Shown: in pieces, positions 33,896-44,941 of the stretch
Layout of the letters: every line of letters starts with the position of its first letter
Position numbering within the stretch: position 1 is the first letter of the stretch
Assembly (NCBI GenBank): GCA_011109175.1
Contig: RDEW01000024.1
Span: forward strand, 663,035-727,034
DNA: 64,000 bases
Direction: 5' to 3'
DNA from: Dicyema japonicum
Taxonomy: Eukaryota; Dicyemida; Rhombozoa; Dicyemidae
Notes under the pieces: generated by a model
Seen by the model: the letters and a program-made list of their open reading frames with translations, nothing else
The model's database searches: none
Told to the model about the DNA's origin: nothing
Position numbers and translations under genes: made by a program

Positions 33896-35605
33896 CTTCT
33901 TAAATAAATCCCATAGTCAAAGAGAATTTTCTCGAGACCTTTGCCAGATCCCTAATTTCTTCCATTCCTTCCCTCGAATCGTTGTACAAACAGTATATCT
34001 TCCCAACTATCGAGCACGCATGTCCATCATGGATACACCCCTGTCCCCAAAAGGGTAAACCGAAGACCCACTCAAAGAAGAGATTAATGCCTACTTGGAG
34101 TATGCATATACATTTGCAGAGAAACCTTCCCCTTTCTGGGGGATTATGAAGGATTACAGACAACACCGAAATGTGAGGAGAGGCGAAGACACGGAGATCA
34201 CTGAATTAGAGATAACTCTGACGATAGCTATCGAGATACGAAACTCTCGAACCCATCCTGTCTGACGTAGATCCTTGGTGACCTTTTGGATCACTGAGCT
34301 GATCCGACAGACTAGATCTTCCCAAGGATTCCTGACGTCTCAACAGCAAATGGGACAAATATGTGATCCTCCTAACTGCTTCTGTACTTCCCTTCAATGT
34401 TATGCGTATTCATTGTGTAATCGACCAAATCTACAAATGGTCGCCTACATGACTACGGCTATTTCTGCTATAAACGATTTCAAATCTTGGATTTATCGTT
34501 TTTTCGACAGCTTTGTCGGCAGTGATGAAAATTTTGTACGAAGGTCGGTTGATGTCTAGTGGACTATCGTTAACTCCCTGTGCATTGACTTTAGCCAATG
34601 TCATTATACCTGATCAAAGAAATCTGGGAACTATAGCTCGGTCTCGTCCCGGTGTCACTACCAGCTAACTACTCGATAGTTACTTAGTAAGGGAGATGGG
34701 TTATGGATTGTCCTGGTCTCCCTTCGAGGTTTACGCCAAGCGTCCACTTTGGTGGTTACTTTCCTGTCAGCTACTGGTTTCTTTATTTGAAGGGACTGGT
34801 GGTAAACAAAGAATTAAATGCCCATGAAAGACTACTTTGTGTCGATGGGAAGGACACTATGGTCACCGTACCATCAGTGGTGGACGTTTATTTGAAGCAG
34901 TAGACGACAACTAGAAACAGCAGACAAGTGTTGAGATTTAGCATGACAGAGGAAATTGGAAAAATCAGGTGGGAGTCTTCGAGGCTACCTAAAGTGGACT
35001 GTCTTTCCTAATTGATCTCAAATTTCATCTCTTCTCCCAATTGGAAGACATCATCACGATGAGATCTGTCACAACGCTAAATTATTCTACCAAAGGAAGG
35101 TTTGGAAGTCGATGTTCCAATGACTTACCTTCTCATAATTTTTGGGGAGTCTTAAAGGTATCTGAGTCAGGATTCTGTCGATCCTGAGATGGCTAAGTTG
35201 CTCCATTTATCAAAAAGTCTCCAAAAAGACACTAGAAGGCATGTTCCTAGAATGGATTCCATAAAGCACTTGAAACCCTATGGTTAGTAAATTCAAAGTA
35301 TGGGAGAAAAGCGTGTTCTTTGATGTTGCATGAAAACGAATTGAGACAAACGGAAAATATTAATTTATTATTGCTTGTCGTTTCGAACACTACCAAAGCA
35401 TTTACGCACTAAGTATTCGCTTTTAGGTAATAAATTGCTTGATATAGTCATAAATCTCATTCCAGATAGCTATTCTACTGCTAATTATTTATTTCCCACT
35501 TGTTTTTAATAGTCTCATTTTGATCGTACATCCGCAGAGTAATAGATTTCATCTCCACCTACCTACAGCTAATTCTTGTTCCTCTTATCCATTTTTTCAA
35601 TTGCC
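33896..35605. other. mixed region: possible exons and repeat
   Basis: 34084-34205 (+) reads EEINAYLEYAYTFAEKPSPFWGIMKDYRQHRN, protein-like and reminiscent of KPSPLWRLIQD near 17310; unassigned. 34228-34372 is a copy of the 150-nt repeat described at 44339. At 34685-34900 a Trp/Leu-rich, possibly membrane-spanning frame appears (YGLSWSPFEVYAKRPLWWLL). No complete gene could be built. Confidence 0.3.
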
Positions 35606-35780
35606 TCATTTTGATCGATGTACGTTCGACACCAATAAAATACGTTGGTAGAAGCACATCTCATTTTGATCGATGTACGTTCGACACCAATAAATACGTT
35701 GGTAGAAGCACATCTCATTTTGATCGGTGTACGTTCGACACCAATAAATACGTTAGTAGAAGCACATCTCATTTTGATTG
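35606..35780. repeat. 54-55-nt minisatellite, 3 full copies plus start of a fourth
   Basis: TCATTTTGATCG(A/G)TGTACG begins at 35606, 35661, 35715 and 35769. Copies differ by single substitutions and one A. Both strands are open through the array because the unit is 54 nt, so the resulting repeat peptides are probably incidental. Confidence 0.9.
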
Positions 35781-35914
35781 GATATCCGACATTAAAACAG
35801 ACTGACTTAATAACTTTCTAATGATTCTAGCGTACCACGGATTGGAACACCACTACTAAACGACCAATACAATTATTAATAAAAACACAAATTGCCAATA
35901 AGAGAAAAATCAGA

Positions 35915-36628
35915 TTAGGAGTACTGAGCAATCACGGATTTGAGTTTTTGAACCTGCGGGCTATTGTCCTGTTCAATCAACTCCCTCGCCTGTTTAAACA
36001 AAGCCTACAAATGAATCACATCAGTACTATTCGAGCTTTCTTCTGCTCGTTGAACTTATCAGCGTTCTCTCTACGCTTGTTCTCAAGCTCCTCCACTAAA
36101 TCAGCATGCTTCCAACCAAACCGTTTGGAGATCTCCCCCAACTCGATGAACTAATCTTCATTACACGTGCTGACCTTTCTATGGGGCTTCAAACACACAG
36201 CCTTCACAGCACGAGGGAAAACCATTCTCTTCACTCGTTGGAATCTCAACGGAATTCCCTCGTAGGCTGAGATCCGGGAGAAGGCCTCCTTCCCGTGTGC
36301 TGACCTGTGGGAGATCATTCCGCGGACGGCCTTACGGAACATCCCTGGGAGCCCGAAAATGAAGAGGTCCCTTCTTTGGGTTTGTGTTGGTTCGTTTGTG
36401 GAGATATGACTGGTACTTCACTGAAAGAGTCAATCAGATAATTACATTTGTTACGTCTGGCTGAGCCTGAGACGATAAGCTTCTCGCAACGGAGGACTAC
36501 AACTTCCCGTTTAGTAGTGAGGAGGAGTTTGGCAAGTACTGAAGCCAATCTTCCTACAATATGGTTACTTCCGTCTATTATTAAAGGCTAATTTATTGAC
36601 TTATAAATTATACTCTGTTAGAGTCCAT
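35915..36628 (-). CDS. RPL13A: 60S ribosomal protein L13a (uL13), 5 exons, with a 1-nt frame break
   Basis: Large-subunit ribosomal protein uL13. ATG at 36628; introns of 26, 25, 24 and 23 nt. MDSNR is spliced to PLIIDGSNHIVGRLASVLAK (family LDGRGHLLGRLA). Next come KREVVVLRCEKLIVSGSARRNK joined to LKYQSYLHKRTNTNP, KKGPLHFRAP, MFRKAVRGMISHR (family WRTVRGMLPHK), EGIPLRF, KRMVFPRAVKAVCLKPHRK joined to FIELGEISKRFGWKHADLV, then ENKRRENADKFNEQKKARI joined to ALFKQARELI. Between HFRAP and MFRKAV one extra G (run near 36343-36349) shifts the frame; without it the product is 204 aa (human 203). CACGTG lies about 10 nt upstream of the start. The shift is probably a consensus error, since the rest is uniformly conserved. 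Confidence 0.93.
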
Positions 36629-36859
36629 GCTACAACAAAACACGTGTTGATAATTTATTTTTAATATTTTATTAAAATAATTTATTAATATTCAATAATT
36701 AATAATTTTAGTTGATAATTATAACTGTAACTCATATTTCCTTCGAGATGAGTATGAAAGATCATTCGCTTCTGATCAGAAAGTCGACAACGAATATTTC
36801 TATCATATTCCCATTCCGTCTTCTTGTTAATTCGCTACAGGAACACCAACCCACGTGCA

Positions 36860-37380
36860 GAAACTGATAATAATCAGCCATGATAGCGTAATGTGAATGT
36901 CTCTGTGAGAATTCACTACATTAGTAATGCTTAACGAACTTTATTACCAATGAATGTAAAGAGGGCATTTTTGAAGCTTCTTGTGACACAAGTCCTCCGC
37001 AACTTGGAGCATCCACCTGCCACCTCAGATCCTTCTATAATGCACCTTGTGCTCGATGTACTCAATGATCGCGTCTCTATTCAGGAAGTTTGTCATCCTT
37101 TCTCTGTTACTTCAACGATCGTCTCGACAAGCAGCTTGCTCAGGGCAATCTTGATTCCTGCTCTGCCTGACTTTTCAAGAAGGAAGATAAAATGTTCCTT
37201 GTATCCAATGAAATACTATCCCTTAAGTCCACAGAGGAGCGATGAAATGATTGCACGTGAAAAAATAAAGAAAAACATTTCTGCATAAGATCACTTTCCG
37301 AGATATAAGGATTCCGCTGTATTGATTCGACATAGGGAGACCTGCTGACGAGCTTTGTCGTTCCTTCCGAAAAACTCATT
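36860..37380 (-). CDS. unrecognised candidate, strand uncertain
   Basis: The - strand offers protein-like frames that could be linked by short introns: NPYISESDLMQKCFSLFFHV (about 37325-37265), IALSKLLVETIVE (about 37155-37115) and FLNRDAIIEYIEHKVHYRR (about 37098-37040), then RWMLQVAEDLCHKKL (about 37024-36980). The last two faintly recall a cyclin box start, but no downstream cyclin motif was found. The + strand holds a 112-codon frame (36950-37288) with no resemblance to anything known; I consider the - strand more likely. Confidence 0.25.
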
Positions 37381-37524
37381 GCATTATATTTTTCTTCACA
37401 AAGTTAATCCTTGGAGACGGCACTAATCTCTTATCTCTTCCACGTTAAGTCTCCTTTCCAAGATCATACTCGACCTCGACACGTCAGACAATAGTACGTC
37501 ATCTGAGTATATCAGAGAACCTTC

Positions 37525-37718
37525 ATCCAAGCACAGTGATCCATGGGATGTTGTCCTGATGTCGATTCCAGAACTCGTCACCAGGGTGGAATGAATAGAT
37601 GGACACTTTTGAATCCCGACCAGGCATTGTGCGCCTCCTTAGTAAGGTGGATCCAATGACGCCACCAGAGAGAAGGGAAAGATATCTTCATTCAAGTAAC
37701 CACATGGAACCACGTGGT
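37525..37718 (+). repeat. SINE-like repeat copy, variant B, with CCACGTGG tail
   Basis: Family core (AATGAATAGATGG...CCAGGCATTG...AAGGTGGATCCAATGACGCC) ends in GAAGGGAAAGA. It is followed by ACCACATGGAACCACGTGG, much as the copy at 12391 is followed by a similar motif. Confidence 0.65.
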
Positions 37719-38214
37719 AATTAGTATGATTAGTCCGACTTCTTTGACTAATTATGGTAAAGCTAGTAATTTTTGTAAACGTACATTTTCTGATTTTGAA
37801 CAGGAACCTTCGAAAATCCCTGAAGACTACAGGGTAGTCTTAATAGGATTAAGGATGAATACGTTATTTACATGGACCTGTTACTTTAAAGGAATTTTTC
37901 GCTACCAAAATCGATATTAGTGCTCCCCTGAAACATCCTTTCTCTGAGGAAGGGGGAGTGTTAAACATAAATTATAGTGAAGGCCAGTTCTCAAGAGTAT
38001 ACTAAATCATTCAATATACCAACGATTTAGCGCGGTTGTAAAATTTATACATGGAAGCTTAAGTGCACTCGAGTGCGGATTGTCGCTGAGAAAAAATGGT
38101 TGATTTATTCTCTTAAAGATTAGCCATGACAGTTAAAGTTCTGTTTTTTTAATTTTGAGATTAATATTGAATTTAGAAATTTTTATTAAAATATTTAAAA
38201 TTTCCACGCGGTAA

Positions 38215-38554
38215 ATGAGTGATGATGTGGTCAATAAATTGCAGTCATTGAAACGAGGTTAACTAATGAGTATAATCGGTTTAGTTTACTCTTTGTTGCA
38301 GAAAGACGTTGTATTAAAGACATCTGGTAGTTCTTAACAACTTATTCTTAGTTCTTGAGAAAGTTCAAAAGTTCCTTCCTGACTTAATTTCTGCCAACGA
38401 ACAGTTAGACTCACAAGCTACGATTGAGTGCGATGATTCTGACGAAGACCACGTGGAGATGGTAGATGTTTATTTCTATCAGAATATACTATTTGGAGTG
38501 GATGACGAGGGAGTTACCCAGTTAGGGCTAGACAGCTCAGATGAAGACGAATAA
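38215..38554 (+). CDS. NOPCHAP1: NOP protein chaperone 1 (C12orf45-like), 3 exons
   Basis: NOPCHAP1 links NOP58 to the R2TP machinery in box C/D snoRNP assembly. ATG 38215; two GT-AG introns (27 nt near 38260, 25 nt near 38330) join MSDDVVNKLQSLKR, VYSLLQKDVVLKTS and VLEKVQKFLPDLISANEQL. The last block matches the family core SVLDRLKNFLPQMAQANEKL. An acidic segment (ECDDSDEDHVEMVDVYFYQN) fits the following IEN...VIQMDVALFE region, and an acidic C-terminus (DSSDEDE) ends the 95-aa product. It is half the length of the human protein, lacking most N-terminal and C-terminal low-complexity sequence. Frame closes exactly. Confidence 0.72.
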
Positions 38555-38989
38555 TTAAATTTTACAATAAAATTATTTTCATAATCACGTGTCTATTCCG
38601 TGGAAACGTTATGAGATTGTTTAAAGAATACCTACAAATTATTTTCGTCTTGGTTCTGTCTGTGTCACTTAGTATTTTAACACGAAGGCTCAACAGTTCT
38701 AGGAATTCGTTACCCATCAAATATGCTGTGGATCATATCTTTAAAATGAGCATTTGAGTTGTTTCTTAGTAGATGAAGGAGTTGGGATTCTTAACTGTTT
38801 CACGTTAATAGCCGTTTGCCGACCAAAATGAGATGTAAGGAGTCGACGGCAATGGAAACTGTCTTTTGGCGCTAGAGCTAAGACAAAGTAGGTTGGGTAG
38901 GTTTCGAACGTTTGATCTTAGTATTCTAACAATCTATCAAAAAAGTCAAACTACTTTAAATTGGTGGAATTTCAACTTACTATGGCCAT
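38555..38989. other. 3' flank of NOPCHAP1, no gene
   Basis: AATTTTACAATAAAATTATT just after the stop may contain the polyadenylation signal. The remainder is stop-rich. Confidence 0.4.
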
Positions 38990-39800
38990 TCTTAGACGCT
39001 AAACCTTGACGAGGGTCTCCGAACTCTCTAGCGATATCGTTTTTATCTCTACAGCGTATGCGGGAGTTTCTCGATACAGGAGGGGACACCGGAGCGGAAC
39101 TTATTCCACTTGTCTACCTCGCTTACGAAACCAATTTTTCACTGGTTTTCGGGGACAAGATTATCTGTTCGGAGACTGGAGTCTAACAAGGGGACCCATT
39201 GGTCCACTTTTCTTCACTCTAGCCATCAATGAAATTGTCCGCTTTATCAAAACAGAACTAAACCTCCGGTATCTTGATGACGCCACGATTGGAGGGCCGC
39301 GGAGAAAAGTTTATGACGTTCTTTCATATGCCGTGTCGACACTAAGAAACCTCGGACTTGAGATAAATATAAAGAAATCGGAGCTAATAAGCATCACATA
39401 CTCGGAGAGTGATTTTATCAACGTGTTCGAGTCTTTTAAGTCGGTCTACCTGGAATTACTGTCGTACCCAGGGAGCGGACATACTTTCTTGGGTGCCCAC
39501 TTGACGAAAAGGAACTGCAGAGCTATCAACTAAAAATAGAGGATGAACTCTCTAGAGTCACGGAGAAACTCTCCTTAATCGATGCTCATACAGCGTTCTT
39601 CCTCTTGATGAATAGCATCGGCTTGCCCAAACCCCTGTACACTCTCCGATGTTTTCCCTTCTTCAAACATCGTGACATTCTTTTGTCACTAGATAGGACA
39701 TTGAGAAAATCAACTGAATTGCTTCTAGACATTTACTTTAATGTGCCGAGTGGGAACCAATGCAAGATTCCTACACGCTTCGGAGGTACGGGTATCAGGT
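38990..39800 (+). mobile_element. RLE-type LINE reverse transcriptase fragment, duplication copy 1
   Basis: Encodes FRGQDYLFGDWSLT with shifted GV-stop-QGDP, PLFFTLAINEIVRFIKTELN, then LRYLDDATIGG (catalytic YLDD intact), LRNLGLEINIKKSEL, LLSYPGSGHTFLGAHL and the thumb region to 39800. The stop before QGD (CAA to TAA) is shared with copy 2 at 47600, so it predates their duplication. 5' truncated. Confidence 0.8.
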
Positions 39801-40690
39801 AGGCTAAGACAATATCGTCTGCACAAGCCAGAAGCAGGTCGTTTCTCCAATCGGAGTCGGAATGTCAGCCGTAAATAAATTGAATAGGAATGGTGATAGC
39901 GGCGAAGTTAATAAATAATATTTTATTTTAAATAAAGTAAACTATTGGATAATATATTTATTTATTATAATGAAAAACTAAAAATAATAGTAACTTAATT
40001 ATTTAATCACCACCCTTTAATTTTGGTGAGAGCTACTTAATCCCTGGAGACGGCACTAATCTTTTATCTCTTCCACGTTGAGTCTCCTCTCCGAGGTCAT
40101 ACTCGACCTCGACACGTCAGTACGTCATCTGAGTATATCAAAGAACCCTCATCCAAGCACAGTGATCCATGGGATGTTGTCCTGATGTCGATTCCAGTAC
40201 TCGTCACCAGGGTAAAATTAATAGATGGATCCTTTTGAATCGATATTTTTTTGGATACAATTTTTAATATATCGGGCTCAGCTATTCGTGTAGTTCCGAC
40301 TTTATTAATTTTCATTAGTGAGTTTTTTTAATTGAGCAGTTTTTGTTATTTTTATAAATGAAAAAAGCTGTTCTTAGATATGCCGAATCAAAACAAGAAT
40401 GATTTTTGTCTATTTCTGGGGGTTTCTGTCCTCCTTACAGACCCGAAAGAATCCGGCTCCTCGAGTACGGGATTAACCATTGATCCAGAATGAAGCCCAT
40501 CATAAATATAGTTTTCCGTAAATTGAATTGATTCTGTGGAGCGTAGTCTCTGGACATGTGCTTAACGTGGTGTCTTGTGGCTCACCCGAAAAGGTGTCAC
40601 CCATTCCGGAAAGAAAAGAAAAGAGCCATCAACCTTTCCCCACCACTTGGAGGTTTCCGTAAGGATATCTTGCAGTATATTTTTTTTTAT
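39801..40690. repeat. spacer of the segmental duplication (copy 1)
   Basis: Nearly identical to 49085-49905: the GAATAGGAATGGTGATAGCG block, TTAATAAATAATATTTTATT, a variant-B SINE-like piece, the hAT-like flank CGGGCTCAGCTATTCGTGTA, and the terminal CACCACTTGGAGGTTTCCGT. The 3' ends of a LINE and other repeats are fused here. No host gene. Confidence 0.8.
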
Positions 40691-40770
40691 ATCTTTATAT
40701 ATTTTTTTTCATTAAAAAAATATATATTTTTTAAAATTATTTTAATAAAAAATAGACAGAATTAATTAAA

Positions 40771-41942
40771 ATGATCAACTTAATTTTCCTTGTTGTAATT
40801 TTTAATAACTTTATTTCATCTAAAATTCATTTCAAATACGAATCAATCAATTATTCACTTAAAGACGATGAATATTATGAAATTCAATGGAATAATTTCA
40901 TAGAAAAATATAGTTAAATTTATTTTTACTTATTTTAAGATAAATCATATTCTGGCTTAGAACTACAGGTTAGAAAGGCTATTTTTACTGAAAACTTAAT
41001 CTTTATTGATAAACACAATATACTTTTTTATCAAGGAAGATTTTTGTATAAATTGGGAATTAATCAGTTCGCTGACCTGGTTTAATTACAATATATTTTT
41101 GTAGACAAGAAGGGAATTTAGAAAACCAAACAAATTCAAGTTTAATTCTTATTCTAATCAAACAAACAAAAATGAATTATTAGAAGATTATATTGTGTAT
41201 ACAAATAAAACAAGATATCCCAAATCATTTAGTTGGGTAAAACGAAACTGTGTAACTGATATAAAAATGCAAGGAGGTTTTTGTGGGTCTTGCTATGCAT
41301 TTGGAGCAGTTAACCAATGTTTAACGCATTTAGTTGGCTACGTTGGAGTCACATTATGCAATCAAACACAATATTCTTATATCTATGAGTGAACAAAACA
41401 TTGTAGATTGTGTATATGAACATGGATGCATTGGTGGATCTGTCGATGATGTTTATGATTACATTAAAAATAACGGAGGAATTAATTCTGAAAAACGATA
41501 TCCATATGTGACTAATGTAATGTCTCTATCTATAACTCAATATGAGGGTGAATGTAAATATGATGGTAAACCAAATATTAAACTTAATTTGACTGATTAT
41601 AAAACACTTAATAATGGTAACGAACAAATGCTTATGGACTATCTCATTAAAGTTGGTCCTATTACTGCTCAAGTTGATGGTTCTTTAATAAACATGCAAA
41701 CTTATCGCCGAGGTAAATATAAATGAAACGTTTTAGGACTATACCATGTTAGGAATTGTCATAACTTGAACTATAATCATGTAATTTCTGTTGTTGGTTA
41801 TAGAATTATGAAAGGTGAAAAGTATTGGCTTATCAAAAATGGATGGGGAAAAGCATGGAGAATACATGGATACTTCAAACTGTCACTTGGGAAATATAAC
41901 TGTAGATTTCCTATCGGTCCAATTTATCCTATAATCGAATAA
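40771..41942 (+). CDS. cathepsin-L-like papain-family cysteine protease, complete
   Basis: Secreted/lysosomal protease. A signal peptide (MINLIFLVVIFNNFISS) precedes an I29 propeptide (WNNFIEKYNKSYSG...RKAIFTENLIFIDKHN...LGINQFADLT). The mature enzyme starts near RYPKSFSWVK. Catalytic Cys is in QGGFCGSCYAF, with Tyr replacing the usual Trp and one extra residue before CGSC; His is in YNHVISVVGY; Asn is in YWLIKNGWG (Gly for the usual Ser). SEQNIVDCVYEHGC and NNGGINSEKRYPY are typical. Introns: 40913-40939 (27), 41080-41104 (25), 41333-41348 (16), probably 41517-41546 (30, divisible by 3), 41713-41736 (24). The product is 349 aa if the 30-nt intron is removed, 359 if retained. Base composition is markedly more AT-rich than the other host genes here. 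A truncated paralogue is at 51002. Confidence 0.9.
41333..41348 (+). other. 16-nt putative intron in the cathepsin gene
   Basis: GTTGGCTACGTTGGAG. Removing just these 16 nt links ...AVNQCLTHL to SHYAIKHNILISMSEQ in frame. The only alternative with GT-AG ends and the right phase is 40 nt (41309-41348), which would delete NQCLTHL. The same sequence is preserved in the paralogue at 51564-51579. Confidence 0.6.
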
Positions 41943-42130
41943 TTTGATCGTTTGATTAGTTAACTTTACGTTTTTAAGGGATTTAATGGTTTTAAACTTT
42001 TAGGACAATCCTCTACACCAGTGTTTCCCAACATGGGATCTGCAAGATTTTTAATAGAACAACCGTGAGAGTGTGGTGTCTGCGGAATGTAGTGTATCCC
42101 TAACATCGCTTTCATGAAAGAAGAGGGGAC

Positions 42131-42429
42131 TTACATTTTCTTCATTTTTCTGCGTGATAACAGTTTATTCGACTTCTGTGCTCCTTGTGTGAAATTTTCG
42201 TGTATAATTTTTTTCAAATTGTTCACATCTCTTTGAGCATAATCCTCCTCAGACGATATTTCCTTGCTTTTTACTACGTTTCGATTAGCTTTCCATACTT
42301 CTCTCGAGCAAGATTTGGATTTACTGCTGTGAGCACACGATTACACTTCAACCTCTGTTCCCTGAGCTCTTTGGTTGTTATTTCATTATTCAATGCTCTA
42401 ATCTGGTTTTTCGAACTACGGTTTCTCAT
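42131..42429 (-). CDS. unrecognised coiled-coil protein
   Basis: From ATG 42429: MRNRSSKNQIRALNNEITTK, then ELREQRLKCNRVLTAVN...REKYGKLIE, then in a frame shifted near 42275 VVKSKEISSEEDYAQRDVNN, KKIIHENFTQGAQ and a basic end RRKMKKM. Highly charged and helical with heptad-like spacing, so likely a coiled coil of about 98 aa. No GT-AG solution restores the frame, so either an error or a pseudogene. Family not recognised. Confidence 0.4.
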
Positions 42430-42534
42430 TAAAAACAGAAAATTGACCTGATTTTACTTCAAGAAAGCAGACTTACTTCATCATCGCCTACCTTGCATTT
42501 TCCAGCATACAATTACATCCGCCTGGACCGCTCA

Positions 42535-44270
42535 AAAAGTCGTGGTGGGGAGTCTCCTCATAAGAGATAACATTCGATTTAAGGACTTTCAGCCAAACTA
42601 CAATCACTGATAAACGATAAGAGCACTTAAATATCTAGGATTTCAATTACAATTGGATTCGTGACTCTCAACATTACAAACATCTACGTCCCCCTCCATT
42701 TTCTTGCCCAAAAAGATTCTCTCTAAATAAACCAACTTAAACAAGTTGGAAACCTGATCTTGTGTGGAGTCGTTAATGCTAAAAATCCTGCCTGGTTAAC
42801 ATCCAGCAGACTCAAGAGGATTATCCTTATTAAACCAACTCATCACATCCAGCAGACTCAAGAGGATTATCCTTATTAAACCAACTCACCTCTCTGACTA
42901 TTCTCAACAACCCCAGGAAGCACACTAGGACTCCCTACAAGGAAAACGAAGCATCAAAGTTCCCAGACAATACCGTCTGTTCCCCAAACCTTGCACCGGA
43001 CACATCTTGACGGTGCATTATGGATTATCTTCCGACCACAATCATTATTTGAATCAAAAAAAGTTCTTTACCACAGAAAAGAGACTGTTTCATTTTTCAA
43101 CTATAAAAAGACAAACTGGAATGACGATTCAAAATACATCTATCAAGCTCTAGTAAACTTTGACATGATATACAGCCGATTAACTTTATTTCACATTCAG
43201 ATGTCAGTGAGGGTTTGAAAAGGATGAATTCTTCCCTCTCATGTGGGCCTGATTCTATCCCTGGTATCTTACTAAAACACCTTGGACCTATAGCGATTGA
43301 TGCAATCAGTGATTTTCAACTATTTAATAAACATGAATACAATTCCAACTATCTGGAAACTGTCCTATATACGCCCAATCCTTAAGCCTAAGGAAATCCT
43401 GCATCATTTGGACGAATCTCTTTACTATGCACTCAAAGTTATTGGAAAAATTGATTCTTAATCTTATAACCCCGTCCCTTCCTTTTTCGTCCTTACAACA
43501 TGGATTCAGAAGGGGTCATTAGACTTCTACCCACCTAACTTCTCTCAACCAATTTATCATTGAAGGCTTTAACACAAATCCTCGTCACCTCAAAACAGTC
43601 GTTTGCTCGATCGATTTGCAAAAGGCCTTCGACTCTGTCTCAATGAAAATCCTAACCCGGAAATTGTTTGCCCTCCTCGTCAACCCTAATATAAACTGAC
43701 AGTGGATTTTATCAACAGACAAAAATATTTTCACGAAGAAACTGAAAATTTTGTGGATCATCTTCGACACACATATGTCTTTTTCATTTCACGCCGACGA
43801 TGTCTCTGGAAGCAGCTCAAGAAAGCTAAGGATAATCAAAACTTTTTTCGGTGACATTAAAACCCCTTTCCCAGCTTTGAAATTGTTGCACAAACAATTC
43901 ATTGACCCATCTGTTAGCTATGCCTGTACGTCATGGGGGATCAATCTGTCCTGGACGAACAGACAAAGAATCCGGGTCATTCAGGCCTTAACAGCCACTA
44001 CTATTAGTAATCTCGGGAAACTAGAAAAATTAATACCCTCATCACTTGAAGACCTTATCCTACAAAATAGAAAGGGATTTGCTACCCTGTGCAAGCAGTG
44101 CAACTCTCAACAATATACAGCCACGACGTGTCTTATGAGAAGGGTACACATCACCCCTCTCCAATTCCTATTTCCAAAACCACCCAGCCCACAGAGAAGT
44201 TGTGTTGGATCCCAGAAGGCGCACGAGGAGAAAATGAGAATTCTGATTGAGGCCTTCGAGATCACTTAAT
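42535..44270 (+). mobile_element. jockey-like LINE, copy A
   Basis: Endonuclease traces (LLIRDNIRFKDF; ILCGVVNAKNPAWL) run from 42535 to 43020. Then the reverse transcriptase: SSLSCGPDSIPGILLKHLGP, SKLLEKLILNL, QHGFRRGH, TVVCSIDLQKAFDSVS (first catalytic Asp). The YADD region is missing: the sequence jumps from about 43700 directly to KLKILWIIFDTHMSFSFHAD (thumb), then LLHKQFIDPSVSYACTSWGI, typical of jockey elements, and a C-terminus ending at 44268. Many frame breaks. The internal deletion of the palm is shared by copies B and C, so the amplified master was already defective or this is a non-autonomous form. Confidence 0.8.
42797..42890. repeat. 47-48-nt tandem duplication within the LINE
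   Basis: ACATCCAGCAGACTCAAGAG plus the following 27 nt occurs twice in direct succession inside the endonuclease region of jockey copy A. Confidence 0.8.
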
Positions 44271-44338
44271 TTAGTAATTAATTTAACTATTGGTGTTCTT
44301 GGGTTAATAATAATAAATTTAAAAAAATAACAAAATGA

Positions 44339-44490
44339 GCTATCGAGATAAGTCTCGGAGACATCAAGTCTCACGTAGATCCTTGGTGACCTTTTGGATC
44401 ACTGAGCCTATCCAACGGACTAGATAGTTCGCTTGTGAGCCAAGGATTCGTGACGTCACAACAGTAAATGAAACAAACAAATGATCCTCA
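44339..44490 (-). repeat. 150-nt SINE-like repeat next to LINE and tRNA
   Basis: Contains CACGTAGATCCTTGGTGACC and TTTTGGATCACTGAGCC, with copies at 34228-34372, 53018-53165 and 54893-55035. Downstream, CTGGGTTCGAGACTGAGG resembles a Pol III B box, suggesting (inference) a tRNA-derived SINE. Confidence 0.6.
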
Positions 44491-44714
44491 AACAGTAATT
44501 GAGACAACTTTCTTCTCTTCTGATCCTCAGTATGTCTGGTAGCGTGACCTGGGTTCGAGACTGAGGCGACCAAAATTTTCTGGGAGTACGTATCAACACT
44601 CGTAGCGTCCTAGTCCTGGTTCCGATCAGAAGCAAATAAATATATAACCTTCGAAATAAATTAACTACCATCAAATGTCAAAAAAGGATAATTTGGAAAA
44701 AAAAGTAAATAAAA

Positions 44715-44786
44715 TGCCCGAGGTAGGAGTTGAACCAACGACCTTTAGATCTTCAGTCTAACGCTCTTCCGCTGAGCTACTCGGGC
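44715..44786 (-). tRNA. trnF: tRNA-Phe (GAA), copy 1
   Basis: 72 nt, cloverleaf complete: acceptor GCCCGAG/CTCGGGC, D arm GCTC-AGCGGAA-GAGC, anticodon stem TTAGA/TCTAA with loop CTGAAGA (anticodon GAA), T arm GTTGG/CCTAC-type pairing with loop TTCAACT. No intron, discriminator A. The sequence GCA is followed on the coding strand by TTTTATTTACTTTTTTTT, a Pol III terminator. Identical to the two other copies. Confidence 0.95.
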
Positions 44787-44941
44787 ATTCTTATCTATAT
44801 CTTAGTGAATTATCATGTCGTTCTATAGGTACTTGTCTCTGCGACTGCATCGTAGGAATATACTTCAATACAGGAACCTCCACTATTATCTCACCGTTTG
44901 AAAATCTGTAGAGTGAATATGTTTATTGTTAACTCCCGACC

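Noticed and set aside
35569-35805. Repeat-peptide ORFs on both strands in the minisatellite
   Set aside because: A 54-nt unit keeps any stop-free frame open; no start context, no composition bias toward a real repeat protein.
36950-37380. Cyclin-like gene on the - strand
   Set aside because: Only a short WMLQV-type phrase; the following cyclin-box residues are absent in any spliced frame I could build.
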